DNA from: Gilvimarinus japonicus
GTDB taxonomy: Bacteria; Pseudomonadota; Gammaproteobacteria; Pseudomonadales; Cellvibrionaceae
DNA length: 64,000 bases
Direction of reading: 5' to 3'
NCBI RefSeq assembly: GCF_042847215.1
Contig: NZ_AP031500.1
Location: 2,666,001-2,730,000, forward strand
Under the pieces are notes generated by a model. The model was not told the DNA's origin. It worked only from the letters and a program-made list of their open reading frames with translations, and did not search any database. Made by a program: the position numbers and the translations under genes. Shown here piece after piece: positions 44,717 to 54,151 of this stretch. How positions within the stretch are numbered: position 1 is the first letter of the stretch; every line of letters begins with the position of its first letter.

Positions 44717-45469
44717 TTAGCTCACCGACAAATGCGCCGTGTACCAGTGTCCCCAGATACGACAACGGGTGTCGCCGTGTAAATCCGTTCGGTGCCGAAC
44801 TTGCCATGGCGCAGGCACAACAGGGCTCGCAAAACGCGCTTGCGGATACAAGCGGCGCAATGCCGCCCCCCAATAATAAATGCGTCGACGAGCCCCCGGG
44901 GATAAATAATCGTACACAATATCGCAGCGAGCGTTATTAGGTGTTTGACTACACAGGGCTAAAAGCATTTGCCACTGATCGGCCGAGAGCCAAGCAGCCG
45001 GACTTTCGGCCATTATAAGCACCGCCCCCTGCCATTGCTGCAGCGCTTTTTGCACATCACTGGTGAGCTGCTCGGCGCTGACCCCGCGACAACGGTAATG
45101 GTCGGTTAATGGCAAATAGGCCTGCTGCGCCTTTACAAGCTCAGGGGAGTCCAGCTCTAGCCAATGGAACCTGGGCCAGTCCAACTGCTGACTCAAACGA
45201 TGAAACCGCGTGTTCAAGCCAGCCCCGATATTAATGACCAAGGCGTTTGGCTCCTCTTGTAAAAACGTCAGACAACGTGCATCAAGCGCGCGGCTGCGCA
45301 CCACGGCTAACGGCTCCGCACGCGAGACCGGCGTGCGATCACCGCCCGAGACGATGCTCATCAGTTGGGCGGCCGCGCTATCGACCAAGCCGAGCTCTGG
45401 CCAGCGCTGCGCGGCTATAGCATGACTGTACAAACGGTCCAGCTGAGCTCTGGCCAACCACTCACTCAC
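44717..45469 (-). CDS. Leucine-carboxyl-methyltransferase (LCM)-family SAM-dependent methyltransferase
   Basis: 250 residues. It has TPVSRAEPLAVVRSRALDAR, then the SAM loop ALVINIGAGLNTRFHRL, the acidic end WLELDSPELVKAQQAYL, and LIMAESPAAWL in place of the usual IAEGLLMYL. The LCM family (PF04072) carries O-methyltransferases for carboxylates of proteins and small molecules, including secondary metabolites. It is coupled by ATGA to the small gene upstream, and the two-gene unit lies behind a near-consensus Fur box, so it should be induced by iron starvation. Its substrate is unknown; no siderophore or receptor gene is adjacent. Confidence 0.8.
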   Translation of the reverse strand: MSEWLARAQLDRLYSHAIAAQRWPELGLVDSAAAQLMSIVSGGDRTPVSRAEPLAVVRSRALDARCLTFLQEEPNALVINIGAGLNTRFHRLSQQLDWPRFHWLELDSPELVKAQQAYLPLTDHYRCRGVSAEQLTSDVQKALQQWQGAVLIMAESPAAWLSADQWQMLLALCSQTPNNARCDIVYDYLSPGARRRIYYWGAALRRLYPQARFASPVVPAPWQVRHRTDLHGDTRCRIWGHWYTAHLSVS

Positions 45470-45720
45470 GGCACCAGCACCGGCGCAGCTGCAGATACCG
45501 TGGCTGAAGGCGGCTCCGCATCGAACTTTAGAGCTAGCGACAGCGCATAACCCACGGCGTATAAATAGGGATTACCCACCGTTTCCAGTATCGGGCTGCC
45601 GCTAAGTCGCCGAAGCGTTTCGCGCGTTGCCCATCGTGCCAACCGGACACTTCCAAAGCGTTGTAAAAGATAATCCTGAAGCTCTCCCTGCATATGCGTT
45701 AACTCGGCCGACTCGCGCAC
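45466..45720 (-). CDS. Small protein (84 aa) of a Fur-controlled operon, function unknown
   Basis: GTG start at 45720 with a very strong ribosome binding site (AGGAGGAGG). It reads MQGELQDYLLQRFGSVRLAR, then GSPILETVGNPYLYAVGYAL and a Pro/Ala-rich tail. There is one weakly hydrophobic helix (YLYAVGYALSLALKF) but no signal peptide. I do not recognise the family. The stop overlaps the methyltransferase start (ATGA). The Fur box lies 29 bases upstream of the start. Confidence 0.7.
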   Translation of the reverse strand: MRESAELTHMQGELQDYLLQRFGSVRLARWATRETLRRLSGSPILETVGNPYLYAVGYALSLALKFDAEPPSATVSAAAPVLVP

Positions 45721-45748
45721 TTAACCTCCTCCTAACAAAGCGACAAAA

Positions 45749-45767
45749 GATAATGATTCTCATTATC
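45749..45767. promoter_or_regulatory. Fur box
   Basis: GATAATGATTCTCATTATC: 17 of 19 bases agree with the consensus GATAATGATAATCATTATC, and both 8-base arms are perfect. It lies 29 bases before the GTG of the 84-residue protein, so the iron-loaded Fur repressor should block that operon's promoter. Confidence 0.88.
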
Positions 45768-45982
45768 TACAAATACCTAGAAATTGCAAGCGGATAAACC
45801 GATAGGTGCGGAGTACACCTCAAAAGGTCGACGGCAGGATTAAGAAACAAAAATGCTCAAAGGGCACGAAAGAACACAACAGATCAGGTCAGCGCGACCC
45901 GATCTTTAATGGGGGAATCAATCAATATACACAGAAAGGCATACGGCGGTTTTAGGGGTTACTTACAGAATGTTCCAGCTTT

Positions 45983-47104
45983 TTAACTCAACACCATGTT
46001 GTCGCGGTGAATGAGCTCTTCATCACTTTGGTAACCCAGTAACACGGTAATTTGGCTGCTTGGTTGCCCAATAATTTTGCGGGCATCACCAATAGAATAG
46101 TTCACCAACCCCCGTGCAATCTCGCGACCGCTACTGTCAGTGCACACCACCATATCGCCGCGACGAAAGGTGCCCTGCACGGCTTTAACCCCTACCGGTA
46201 ACAGACTTTTACCTTGGCCAGACAACACCGCCACCGCGCCGTCGTCTAGCACTAAGGTGCCGCGGGTTTGCAAGTGCCCGGCCAACCAGCGCTTGCGGGC
46301 CGCTTGTGGCTCTTGATCAGCCCATAGGTAGGTACCAATATTGTCGCCCGAGGCCAATCGCTTTAACGCATTATCTTGTCTTCCACCGAGAATAATAGTG
46401 TCGGCACCCGAGCGCGCAGCGACACGTGCAGCTCGCACTTTGGTAATCATACCGCCGCGCCCAAGGCTACCGCCGTCACCGGCCATCGCATCGAGAGAGG
46501 GGGCGGCCGCCGCCACTTCAGATATCAGCTTTGCGGCGCGATTGCTGCGCGGGTCGGCGTCAAACATACCGTCCTGATCGGTCAGTATCACCAATAGGTC
46601 GGCATCAATCAGGTTGGCCACCAAGGCACCTAAGGTGTCGTTATCGCCAAAACGAATTTCGTCGGTTACCACGGTATCGTTTTCATTCACCACGGATACG
46701 ACACCTAGCTCCAGCAAGGTAATCAGTGTTGAACGTGCATTAAGGTAGCGCTCACGGGATGATAAATCATCGTGATCAAGCAGCACCTGGGCGGTGTGCA
46801 GACCAAACCGGGCAAACTCAGCCTCGTAGTTTTGAATCAGCCCCATTTGACCGACGGCCGCTGCCGCCTGCAACCGGTGCAGCTCGGTGGGGCGCTCGCT
46901 CCAACCAAGCCGAGTCATGCCCGCCGCGACCGCGCCCGATGACACCAGCACCAACTCTATACCCTGCTTTTTTAGTTCGGCCATTTGTTCGGCCCAGTGG
47001 GCAATGCCGGCGTAGTTTAGGCCTTTACCGTCATTGGTCAGTAGCGCACTGCCAATTTTTATCACCCAACGGCGGGCGGTCTTTATTTGATCGCGTCGAC
47101 TCAT
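45983..47104 (-). CDS. proB: Glutamate 5-kinase
   Basis: 373 residues. The amino-acid-kinase domain has WVIKIGSALLTNDGKGLNY, LVSSGAVAAGMTRLGW, VNENDTVVTDEIRFGDNDTL, and GTGTDG-equivalent GDGGSLGRGGMITKVRAA. The C-terminal PUA domain spans ~280-370 (RGTLVLDDGAVAVLSGQGKS). It makes gamma-glutamyl phosphate, the first and feedback-controlled step of proline synthesis. It is the last gene of rplU-rpmA-obgE-proB, 33 bases after obgE, a common gammaproteobacterial order. Confidence 0.97.
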   Translation of the reverse strand: MSRRDQIKTARRWVIKIGSALLTNDGKGLNYAGIAHWAEQMAELKKQGIELVLVSSGAVAAGMTRLGWSERPTELHRLQAAAAVGQMGLIQNYEAEFARFGLHTAQVLLDHDDLSSRERYLNARSTLITLLELGVVSVVNENDTVVTDEIRFGDNDTLGALVANLIDADLLVILTDQDGMFDADPRSNRAAKLISEVAAAAPSLDAMAGDGGSLGRGGMITKVRAARVAARSGADTIILGGRQDNALKRLASGDNIGTYLWADQEPQAARKRWLAGHLQTRGTLVLDDGAVAVLSGQGKSLLPVGVKAVQGTFRRGDMVVCTDSSGREIARGLVNYSIGDARKIIGQPSSQITVLLGYQSDEELIHRDNMVLS

Positions 47105-47137
47105 GAACCTTTACACTCAGCCTTTACACTTTAGCCA

Positions 47138-48349
47138 TTAGGGAACGTAGACCACTTCAACATCGTCATCATCATCGTCGTAAAAGTCGTCGTCATCGTG
47201 ACTTTCACCCTCTTTGGCAGCCTTACGTGCCGCTCGGTGCTCCTCGCGCAAAGTATCAATACGCTCGCGAACTTCGGCTTGCATTTTATCTTGGAAATCG
47301 TACTCGATTTGCTTGAGGTCGGGGTCTTCGCGCTCGGCCTGCCAGCGCGCCTCAAGACTCTTCATCAAGGCCGAGGCCAGCGCCTCCGTGCCCAGACCGC
47401 TAGCGGCGGCTATATGATACACCGGCCCTTCCCAGCCCAGCGCATCGACAATTTCTTGGCAGCGCTGCTCGCGTTCATGATCGGGCAGCAAATCAATTTT
47501 ATTCAGCACCAGCCAGCGCTCACGCTCGGCCAGTGACGGACTAAAGGTGGTAATCTCCCGGGAGATCGCTTGCACATTTGCCACTGGGTCAGAGCCATCG
47601 GGTGGCATTACATCCACCAAGTGCAATAAAACACGACAGCGGGTTAAGTGCTTTAAAAAGCGTATCCCTAAGCCGGCACCATCGGCCGCACCTTCAATCA
47701 CACCGGGGATATCGGCCACCACAAAACTGCGGTGCTCCTGCACTTTTACCACGCCCAAGTTGGGTATTAAGGTGGTAAACGGGTAGTCAGCCACCTTCGG
47801 TTTGGCCGAGCTAACCGAGCGAATAAAAGTACTCTTACCGGCGTTAGGTAAACCCAGCAGGCCAACGTCGGCTAACACTTTCATCTCAAGCTTAATTTCG
47901 CGCACTTCGCCTTCGCTACCGTTTGAGGTCTGGCGCGGCGCACGGTTGGTACTGGATTTAAAGCGGGCATTACCCAACCCGTGAAAGCCGCCCTGAGCGA
48001 CCTTAAGCACCTGGTCAATCTCCGTTAAATCACCCAGCGTCTCGCCGGTATCAACGTCAATCACGGTGGTGCCGACCGGTACCGGCAGGATTAAATCCTC
48101 GCCGCCTTTACCGCGACAATCTTTACCACGACCGCCCTCGCCGCTCTGGGCGCGAAAACGCCGTGTGTAACGGTAATCGATCAGCGTATTTAGGTTTTCG
48201 TCAGCTTTTAAAAAGATACTGCCGCCATCGCCGCCGTCACCACCATCGGGGCCACCTTTAGCGATGTATTTTTCACGGCGAAAACTCAAGCAGCCATTAC
48301 CGCCCTTACCCGCCTCGACAACAATGGGTGCCTCATCGACAAATTTCAC
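47138..48349 (-). CDS. obgE: Obg-family ribosome-associated GTPase
   Basis: 403 residues. The glycine-rich Obg domain (GGNGCLSFRREKYIAKGGPD, then GGDGGSIFLKAD) occupies ~1-158. The G domain has G1 GLPNAGKST, G3 DIPGVIEGA and G4 NKIDLL. An acidic tail (DDDDFYDDDDDD) resembles E. coli ObgE. It acts in 50S assembly and the stringent response. The start is GTG behind GGGAG. It is separated from rpmA by a terminator-like hairpin, so obgE-proB receives attenuated readthrough or has its own promoter. Confidence 0.97.
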   Translation of the reverse strand: MKFVDEAPIVVEAGKGGNGCLSFRREKYIAKGGPDGGDGGDGGSIFLKADENLNTLIDYRYTRRFRAQSGEGGRGKDCRGKGGEDLILPVPVGTTVIDVDTGETLGDLTEIDQVLKVAQGGFHGLGNARFKSSTNRAPRQTSNGSEGEVREIKLEMKVLADVGLLGLPNAGKSTFIRSVSSAKPKVADYPFTTLIPNLGVVKVQEHRSFVVADIPGVIEGAADGAGLGIRFLKHLTRCRVLLHLVDVMPPDGSDPVANVQAISREITTFSPSLAERERWLVLNKIDLLPDHEREQRCQEIVDALGWEGPVYHIAAASGLGTEALASALMKSLEARWQAEREDPDLKQIEYDFQDKMQAEVRERIDTLREEHRAARKAAKEGESHDDDDFYDDDDDDVEVVYVP

Positions 48350-48426
48350 AGCAACTCCCGCGCTATTGGCTTATACGCCCCGTGGCGTAAAACATTATTC
48401 TAACAAATAAAGAGGTCTAACAAACA

Positions 48427-48460
48427 AAAAGAGCCCCATCGCGTACGACGGGGCTCTTTT
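48427..48460 (-). terminator. Rho-independent terminator between rpmA and obgE
   Basis: On the minus strand: AAAAGAGCCCC (48460-48450), 12-base loop, GGGGCTCTTTT (48437-48427), giving a strong stem and U-run. It lies about 50 bases after the rpmA stop and would attenuate ribosomal transcription into obgE. Confidence 0.88.
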
Positions 48461-48511
48461 CAGTTCGGCGCAGGGGCAAAACCCCTCAGCCGAGCAACAG
48501 GTGCAGACGTT

Positions 48512-48769
48512 TTAAGCGCTTACAACGCTAACAAAACGACGGTTGTGCTCACCTTTTACGTCAAATTTAATTTGACCGTCTGCCTTGGCAAACAAAGTGT
48601 GATCTTTACCGATACCTACGTTGGCGCCAGCGTGGAACTTAGTGCCGCGCTGACGAACAATGATGCTACCTGCAGAAACTGTTTGGCCGCCGAAACATTT
48701 AACGCCAAGGCGTTTACTTTCCGAATCGCGACCGTTACGAGTACTACCGCCTGCTTTTTTATGAGCCAT
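48512..48769 (-). CDS. rpmA: 50S ribosomal protein L27
   Basis: 85 residues beginning MAHKKAGGSTRNGRDSESKR, then GVKCFGGQTVSAGSIIVRQR and KFHAGANVGIGKDHTLFA. Its flexible N-terminus reaches the peptidyl-transferase centre. It lies 15 bases after rplU, in the usual order. Confidence 0.98.
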   Translation of the reverse strand: MAHKKAGGSTRNGRDSESKRLGVKCFGGQTVSAGSIIVRQRGTKFHAGANVGIGKDHTLFAKADGQIKFDVKGEHNRRFVSVVSA

Positions 48770-48784
48770 GAGTCAACTCCTAGA

Positions 48785-49096
48785 TTAACCTGTGATACCG
48801 GTGATTTTTACTTCAGTAAACCACTGACGGTGGCCCTGACGCTTCATAGAGTGCTTACGGCGACGGAATTTGATGATTTTCACCTTATCCGCACGACCGT
48901 GGCTGACTACCTCGGCAGTCACTTTGGCACCAGCGACAACCGGACCGCCAATTTTGACGTCGTCACCGTTGGCAACCAGGTAAACTTTATCGAATTCGAT
49001 TTTCTCGCCAGTGGCGACTTCGATTTTTTCGAGCTTCAGGGTTTCACCTTCCACTACACGGTGTTGCTTACCACCGCTTTCAAAAATTGCGTACAT
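48785..49096 (-). CDS. rplU: 50S ribosomal protein L21
   Basis: 103 residues, starting at the ATG 49096 (MYAIFESGGKQHRVVEGETL) behind GGAGC; the open frame upstream is untranslated leader. It ends with the L21 signature KIIKFRRRKHSMKRQGHRQW. Early 50S protein binding 23S rRNA near L20. Confidence 0.98.
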   Translation of the reverse strand: MYAIFESGGKQHRVVEGETLKLEKIEVATGEKIEFDKVYLVANGDDVKIGGPVVAGAKVTAEVVSHGRADKVKIIKFRRRKHSMKRQGHRQWFTEVKITGITG

Positions 49097-49263
49097 AAAT
49101 GCTCCAATCGTCTTGGACGGCACGAAGTTACGCAGCTTTGCCGCGTATTCAACTGACTTGCGCCGTATCATCAGCTTTAGGGGCGGCGATTTTAGGCGAA
49201 ACCGCCGGCTATAGCAAGGCCCAAAAGAAATTATTTGCCAGGCCATTGGCAACCGCACGCCCC

Positions 49264-49310
49264 TTGGTGTTATGGCCTGTGAGGCCCTATAATGCCGGGT
49301 CTTTTATAAT
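49264..49310 (+). promoter_or_regulatory. Promoter region of leuS
   Basis: -35-like TTGGTG (49264-49269), 18-base spacer, perfect -10 TATAAT (49288-49293). A second perfect TATAAT follows at 49305-49310, 46 bases before the leuS ATG. The rplU promoter on the other strand must share this ~260-base gap. Confidence 0.6.
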
Positions 49311-49355
49311 CGTATTACTATCATCAACTCATAACCGCAGGGAATTTTGGCCCCA

Positions 49356-51818
49356 ATGCAAGAGCAATATCATCCGTCCGAGGTAGAATCTAGCGCCCAG
49401 CAACACTGGGAAGAACATCAAAGCTTTGCCGTGCGCGAAGACACCAGCCGCGAGAAGTTCTACTGCCTGGCCATGTTCCCCTACCCCAGCGGCAAACTGC
49501 ACATGGGGCACGTGCGCAACTATACCATCTCGGACGTGATCGCCCGCTTCCAGCGTATGCAGGGCAAAAACGTTTTGCACCCCATGGGTTGGGATGCCTT
49601 TGGCCTGCCGGCCGAAAACGCCGCCATCAAAAACAACACCGCACCGGCTAAGTGGACTTACTCTAACGTCGACTATATGAAAGGTCAGCTCAAGCAGCTG
49701 GGCTTTGGTTTTGACTGGTCCCGCGAGCTGGCCACCTGCCAGAGCGATTATTACCGTTGGGAGCAGTGGTTTTTTACCCGCCTGTACGAGAAAGGCTTGG
49801 TGTATAAAAAGAACTCTGCCGTTAACTGGTGCCCCACGGACCAAACCGTACTGGCCAACGAGCAAGTAGAAGACGGCTGCTGCTGGCGCTGCGGCACCAC
49901 TGTACAGCGCCGCGAGCTGGCCCAGTGGTTTATTAAAATCACCGCCTACGCCGACGAGCTATTAAAAGACCTCGACAAGCTGCCCCACTGGCCCGAGCAA
50001 GTAAAAACCATGCAGCGCAACTGGATCGGTAAAAGCCGCGGCATTGATATGCGCTTTGACCTGGCCCAACCCGTGGGTGAGCACGCAGGTTTTGACGTTT
50101 ATACGACGCGCCCCGACACCATTATGGGGGTAACCTACGTCAGCCTCGCCGCCGAGCACCCAATTGCCGCCGAGCTTGCCAGCAACAACCCGGATCTGGC
50201 TGCTTTTATAGCCGACTGCAAAGAGCAATCGGTCGCTGAGGCCGACATGGCCGCCATGGACAAAAAAGGCATGGATACCGGCCTAAAAGCACTGCACCCT
50301 ATAACCGGTGATGAAGTCTCGGTATGGGTCGCCAATTACGTACTGATGGATTACGGCTCGGGTGCGGTGATGGCCGTGCCCGCCCACGACCAGCGCGACT
50401 TTGAATTTGCCAAGAAATACGACTTGCCGATTCATCAGGTCATTGCCCCCAAAGACGGCGCCGAGATCAATTTAACCCAAGAAGCTTTTGTCGATAAAGG
50501 CGTGCTGGTTAACTCCGGCGAGTACGATGGCCTCGATTTTAAAGCCGCCTTCGATGCCATTGCCCAAACCCTTAAAACCGCGCAAAAAGGCAAGGTGCAA
50601 ACCAACTACCGCTTGCGCGATTGGGGCGTTTCACGCCAGCGTTACTGGGGCACGCCCATCCCAATGCTAAACTTGCCCAATGGCGGCGAGATAGCCGTCC
50701 CCGCCAGCAAGTTGCCCGTGCTATTGCCAGAAGATGTCGTTATGGACGGTGTCCAATCGCCCATCAAAGCAGACCCCGAGTGGCGCAAAACCGAGATCGA
50801 CGGCCAAGCCGCCGAGCGCGAAACCGATACCTTCGACACCTTTATGGAGTCGTCTTGGTACTACGCGCGCTACACCTGCCCCAACTACGCCGACGGCATG
50901 CTCGACTCTGATGCCGCCAATTACTGGCTGCCAGTGGACCAATACGTGGGCGGTATTGAGCACGCCATCTTGCATCTTTTATACGCGCGCTTTTTTCACA
51001 AGCTAATGCGCGACGAAGGCCTAGTTGAATGCGACGAACCCTTCGAGCGCTTACTGTGCCAGGGCATGGTGCTGAAAGACGGCACCAAAATGAGCAAATC
51101 CAAGGGCAACACTGTCGACCCGGCCGAACTGATCGAGCAATACGGCGCCGACACCGTGCGGTTATTCTCAATGTTTGCCGCACCGCCCGAACAGAGCATG
51201 GAGTGGAGCGACTCAGGCGTTGAGGGCGCGCACCGCTTTTTGCGCCGCCTATGGAAAAACGTCCACGCCCATTTGGCGGCTGGCACACCGGACAAGCTCG
51301 ACACCGAAAGCCTCAACGATGCTCAGCGCGACTTGCGCCGCAAAACCCACGAGACCATTCATAAGGTCAGTGACGATTACGGCCGCCGCCAGACCTTTAA
51401 CACCGCTATCGCTGCGGTGATGGAGCTTATGAACGAGGTGGCCAAGCTGGCCGACCGCGCCACCGGCCAAGGCCTTGCGGTTGAGCGTGAAGCCTTAAAC
51501 GCGGCCACATTGTTGCTGGCCCCGATCGTGCCGCATATTAGCCAGTCGCTATGGCAGGCACTGGGGCACAATGACATCCCCTTGGATGCCCCGTGGCCCA
51601 GCGTGGATGAGTCAGCCCTAAAGCGCAGCAGCATCGAAATTGTGGTTCAGGTCAACGGCAAAGTGCGCGATAAAGTGCAAGCCCCGGTGGATGCCGAGCG
51701 CGATGACGTCGAGGCGTTAGCGTTGGCGCAAGAGAACGTGCAACGCTTTATCGACGGCGCCACTGTGCGTAAAGTCATCGTCGTTCCCAACAAACTCGTC
51801 AACATCGTTGCCAATTAA
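49356..51818 (+). CDS. leuS: Leucyl-tRNA synthetase
   Basis: 820 residues from the ATG at 49356 (MQEQYHPSEVESSAQQHWEE); a TTG three codons upstream is less likely. Class I signatures: YPSGKLHMGHVRNYTISDVI (HIGH motif as HMGH) and KMSKSKGN near residue 580. The CP1 editing domain includes YTTRPDTIMGVTYVSLA. The C-terminal anticodon-binding domain ends with VQVNGKVRDKVQAPVDA. First gene of leuS-lptE-holA. Confidence 0.98.
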   Translation: MQEQYHPSEVESSAQQHWEEHQSFAVREDTSREKFYCLAMFPYPSGKLHMGHVRNYTISDVIARFQRMQGKNVLHPMGWDAFGLPAENAAIKNNTAPAKWTYSNVDYMKGQLKQLGFGFDWSRELATCQSDYYRWEQWFFTRLYEKGLVYKKNSAVNWCPTDQTVLANEQVEDGCCWRCGTTVQRRELAQWFIKITAYADELLKDLDKLPHWPEQVKTMQRNWIGKSRGIDMRFDLAQPVGEHAGFDVYTTRPDTIMGVTYVSLAAEHPIAAELASNNPDLAAFIADCKEQSVAEADMAAMDKKGMDTGLKALHPITGDEVSVWVANYVLMDYGSGAVMAVPAHDQRDFEFAKKYDLPIHQVIAPKDGAEINLTQEAFVDKGVLVNSGEYDGLDFKAAFDAIAQTLKTAQKGKVQTNYRLRDWGVSRQRYWGTPIPMLNLPNGGEIAVPASKLPVLLPEDVVMDGVQSPIKADPEWRKTEIDGQAAERETDTFDTFMESSWYYARYTCPNYADGMLDSDAANYWLPVDQYVGGIEHAILHLLYARFFHKLMRDEGLVECDEPFERLLCQGMVLKDGTKMSKSKGNTVDPAELIEQYGADTVRLFSMFAAPPEQSMEWSDSGVEGAHRFLRRLWKNVHAHLAAGTPDKLDTESLNDAQRDLRRKTHETIHKVSDDYGRRQTFNTAIAAVMELMNEVAKLADRATGQGLAVEREALNAATLLLAPIVPHISQSLWQALGHNDIPLDAPWPSVDESALKRSSIEIVVQVNGKVRDKVQAPVDAERDDVEALALAQENVQRFIDGATVRKVIVVPNKLVNIVAN

Positions 51819-51830
51819 AAGGAACCGCTC

Positions 51831-52346
51831 ATGAAGGCGCTGATTCTTAGCCTGTCGCTGCTACTGCTGACCAGTGCCTGCGGTTGGCACCTGCGCGGCA
51901 GCCTAAACCCGCCGCTGGAGTTTGAGCGTATCCGGGTGGTCAGCTCTGAAGAGCATACCGAACTGCTGCGCGAGCTCACCCGCTCGCTGGCAAGCCAGGA
52001 TATTGAGATTGTCGCCGCCGACGAAAACCCCGAGTACATTTTAGCACTGGGTGACGAAACCACCCGCCGCCGTACCGTGGGCATCGGCGCCGACACTTTG
52101 GCGAGCGCTTACTCGATTACCTTAATGGTGCGCTACCAAATTTTAACCCCCGACAATGTTCCCGTAGGCGCGCAAGAGCAGGCGCGCGTTACCCGCAGCT
52201 ACGACGCATCCGACTCCACTGGCATTGAGCGTGAAGAAGAAATCCTAATGAGCGAAATGCGCGTTGACCTTGTGCAACAAATGATGCGCCGCGCTTACAT
52301 TTTACTTCAGGACGACAACGGCGCCGATGGCAAAACTGCGCAGTGA
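51831..52346 (+). CDS. lptE: LPS-assembly lipoprotein LptE
   Basis: 171 residues. The lipoprotein signal peptide is followed by TSACGWHLRGSLNPPLEFER, the LptE/RlpB start. It plugs the LptD barrel and helps insert LPS into the outer leaflet. It lies 12 bases after leuS and overlaps holA by 20 bases. Confidence 0.94.
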   Translation: MKALILSLSLLLLTSACGWHLRGSLNPPLEFERIRVVSSEEHTELLRELTRSLASQDIEIVAADENPEYILALGDETTRRRTVGIGADTLASAYSITLMVRYQILTPDNVPVGAQEQARVTRSYDASDSTGIEREEEILMSEMRVDLVQQMMRRAYILLQDDNGADGKTAQ

Positions 52347-53376
52347 TCAACTCAGCCGCGCGCTGAGTGGCGCGCTGGCACCGATCTACCTTGTCAGTGG
52401 CGACGAGCCCTTATTGGTGCAAGAGGCCAGCGATGCCATTCGCAACGCTGCCCGCGAGCAAGAGTACAGCGAACGCGAGCTGCATCATATCGACCCCGGA
52501 TTTGACTGGGGCGTACTGCACGCCAGCGCCAACAGCTTGTCGTTGTTTGCCAGCAAAAAAATCATTGAGCTGCGCATCCCCAACGGCAAACCCGGCGACA
52601 AAGGTTCGCGCGCACTTACCGAGTACGCCAGCGCCCCGCCGGAGGACACGATTTTACTGATCGTCACCGGCAAGCTCGACGGCACCGCGCAGCGCAGTAA
52701 GTGGTACAAAGCACTTGAGGGCGCCGGCGCGCACGTAACCATTTGGCCGGTAGACGCAGCGCAACTGCCGCGCTGGATTGGCGCACGCCTGCAAAGCGCG
52801 GGGTTAACCGCCGACAGTAGCGCTATCGACTTATTAGTCTCGCGGGTCGAGGGCAACTTACTGGCTGCCGTACAAGAAATCGAAAAATTAAAACTACTCA
52901 CTGACGACGGCGTTATAACCAGCCAGCTTATGGCCTCGGTGGTGGCCGACAGCGCCCGCTACGATATTTTTACCTTGGCCGATAAAGCCCTTGCCGGAGA
53001 CGCTCGCGGCGCCGTTAAAAGTCTGCACGGACTACGCTCCGAGGGCACCGAGGCACCCGCCGTGCTGTGGGCACTAACTCGCGACATCCGCCAACTGTTG
53101 CAGTGCGCGCAATTGATTCAACAAGGGCGCCATAAAGATTGGGCGATGAAACAGGCCGGCGTCTGGGCCAAGCGCCAGGCCATTATGGGCACCGCGTTAA
53201 ATCGCTTAAGCGGAGGCCAACTGCAACTGCTGTTGCGCCAAGCCAACGGTGTCGATCGCGCCATCAAAGGTATGCGCAACGCCAGCCCGTGGGATGAGCT
53301 GCTCGATCTAGTGCTCAGCTTTTCCGGTGTGGTAAGCTTAAAACCCGCCAACGTACGGCTTGGCTTAAAACTCTAA
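52327..53376 (+). CDS. holA: DNA polymerase III delta subunit
   Basis: 349 residues: LAPIYLVSGDEPLLVQEASD at the N-terminus (the clamp-opening delta fold), ASANSLSLFASKKIIELRIP, ARYDIFTLADKALAGDARGA, and a C-terminal collar domain. It is the clamp-loader subunit that opens the beta ring. The start lies inside lptE, the usual gammaproteobacterial arrangement. Confidence 0.95.
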   Translation: MAKLRSDQLSRALSGALAPIYLVSGDEPLLVQEASDAIRNAAREQEYSERELHHIDPGFDWGVLHASANSLSLFASKKIIELRIPNGKPGDKGSRALTEYASAPPEDTILLIVTGKLDGTAQRSKWYKALEGAGAHVTIWPVDAAQLPRWIGARLQSAGLTADSSAIDLLVSRVEGNLLAAVQEIEKLKLLTDDGVITSQLMASVVADSARYDIFTLADKALAGDARGAVKSLHGLRSEGTEAPAVLWALTRDIRQLLQCAQLIQQGRHKDWAMKQAGVWAKRQAIMGTALNRLSGGQLQLLLRQANGVDRAIKGMRNASPWDELLDLVLSFSGVVSLKPANVRLGLKL

Positions 53377-53398
53377 CCCTCAACAAGACCTCTCCGCC

Positions 53399-54148
53399 AT
53401 GAAGACACGTATAAACGCCCTACTCATCAGCTTTCTGCTCGCCCTTGTAACCGGTTACCCAGCGCTTGCTAGCGCCCTGCCCTCCACCGACCCAGTACCA
53501 CGCACCAAGCAGTTTGAGTGGATGAGCCTCTCAACTTGGTATCAAAAACACGCCGACGACGTCAAAATCGCCGAAGCGGGTAAAGCGCGCGTGGTATTTT
53601 TAGGCGACTCCATCACCGACAACTGGAACAAAGCCCAAGCCACCTGGGACGCCACCTTTGGCCCCTATCACCCGGCCAACTTTGGTATTGGCGGCGACTT
53701 AACGCAAAATCTGCTGTGGCGCCTGGATCACGGAGCCATTGAAAAGCTTGACCCGGAAGTTGTGGTGATTTTGATCGGCGTTAACAACTTTTTGCACAAC
53801 AACACCAACGCCCAAGACACTTTCACCGGTGTGAGCGAAGTGGTTAAACGCGCATTAAACGGCTACCCCAACGCCCATATTGTGCTGCAAGGTATCTTCC
53901 CCTACGGCGAAATGCCGGGCACCCCGGAGCGCCAGCGAGTAAGCGCGACAAACCAGCTAATCAAACGCTTAGCCGACAACGACCGCATCGACTATTACGA
54001 CTTTGGCCCACTGTTTTTAGAGGCCGATGGCCGCATTAGCGCCGAGATTATGGAAGACCGCCTACACCCCTCCGTGCGCGGCTACCAAATATGGGCCGAA
54101 GCGTTGCAACCGATTTTGTCAGCGCTACTGGATGCCAAGGGGTCGTAA
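53399..54148 (+). CDS. Secreted SGNH/GDSL hydrolase
   Basis: 249 residues with signal peptide (ALLISFLLALVTGYPALASA). SGNH blocks: Ser in VVFLGDSITDNW, Gly in NFGIGGDLTQNL, Asn in VILIGVNNFLHNN, and Asp/His in EDRLHPSVRGYQIWAEAL. It resembles PAF-acetylhydrolase-like acyl esterases found beside carbohydrate-degradation genes, which deacetylate sugars or polysaccharides. The next gene, also an SGNH esterase, starts 3 bases after its stop, suggesting co-translation and a shared task. Confidence 0.88.
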   Translation: MKTRINALLISFLLALVTGYPALASALPSTDPVPRTKQFEWMSLSTWYQKHADDVKIAEAGKARVVFLGDSITDNWNKAQATWDATFGPYHPANFGIGGDLTQNLLWRLDHGAIEKLDPEVVVILIGVNNFLHNNTNAQDTFTGVSEVVKRALNGYPNAHIVLQGIFPYGEMPGTPERQRVSATNQLIKRLADNDRIDYYDFGPLFLEADGRISAEIMEDRLHPSVRGYQIWAEALQPILSALLDAKGS

Positions 54149-54151
54149 ATC

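Noticed and set aside
44640..44873. 77-residue minus-strand frame at the end of the methyltransferase gene
   Set aside because: Out-of-frame overlap with the methyltransferase C-terminus, without start signals.
48545..49156. 203-residue plus-strand frame across rpmA and rplU
   Set aside because: Antisense to two certain ribosomal-protein genes; its residues mirror their codons.
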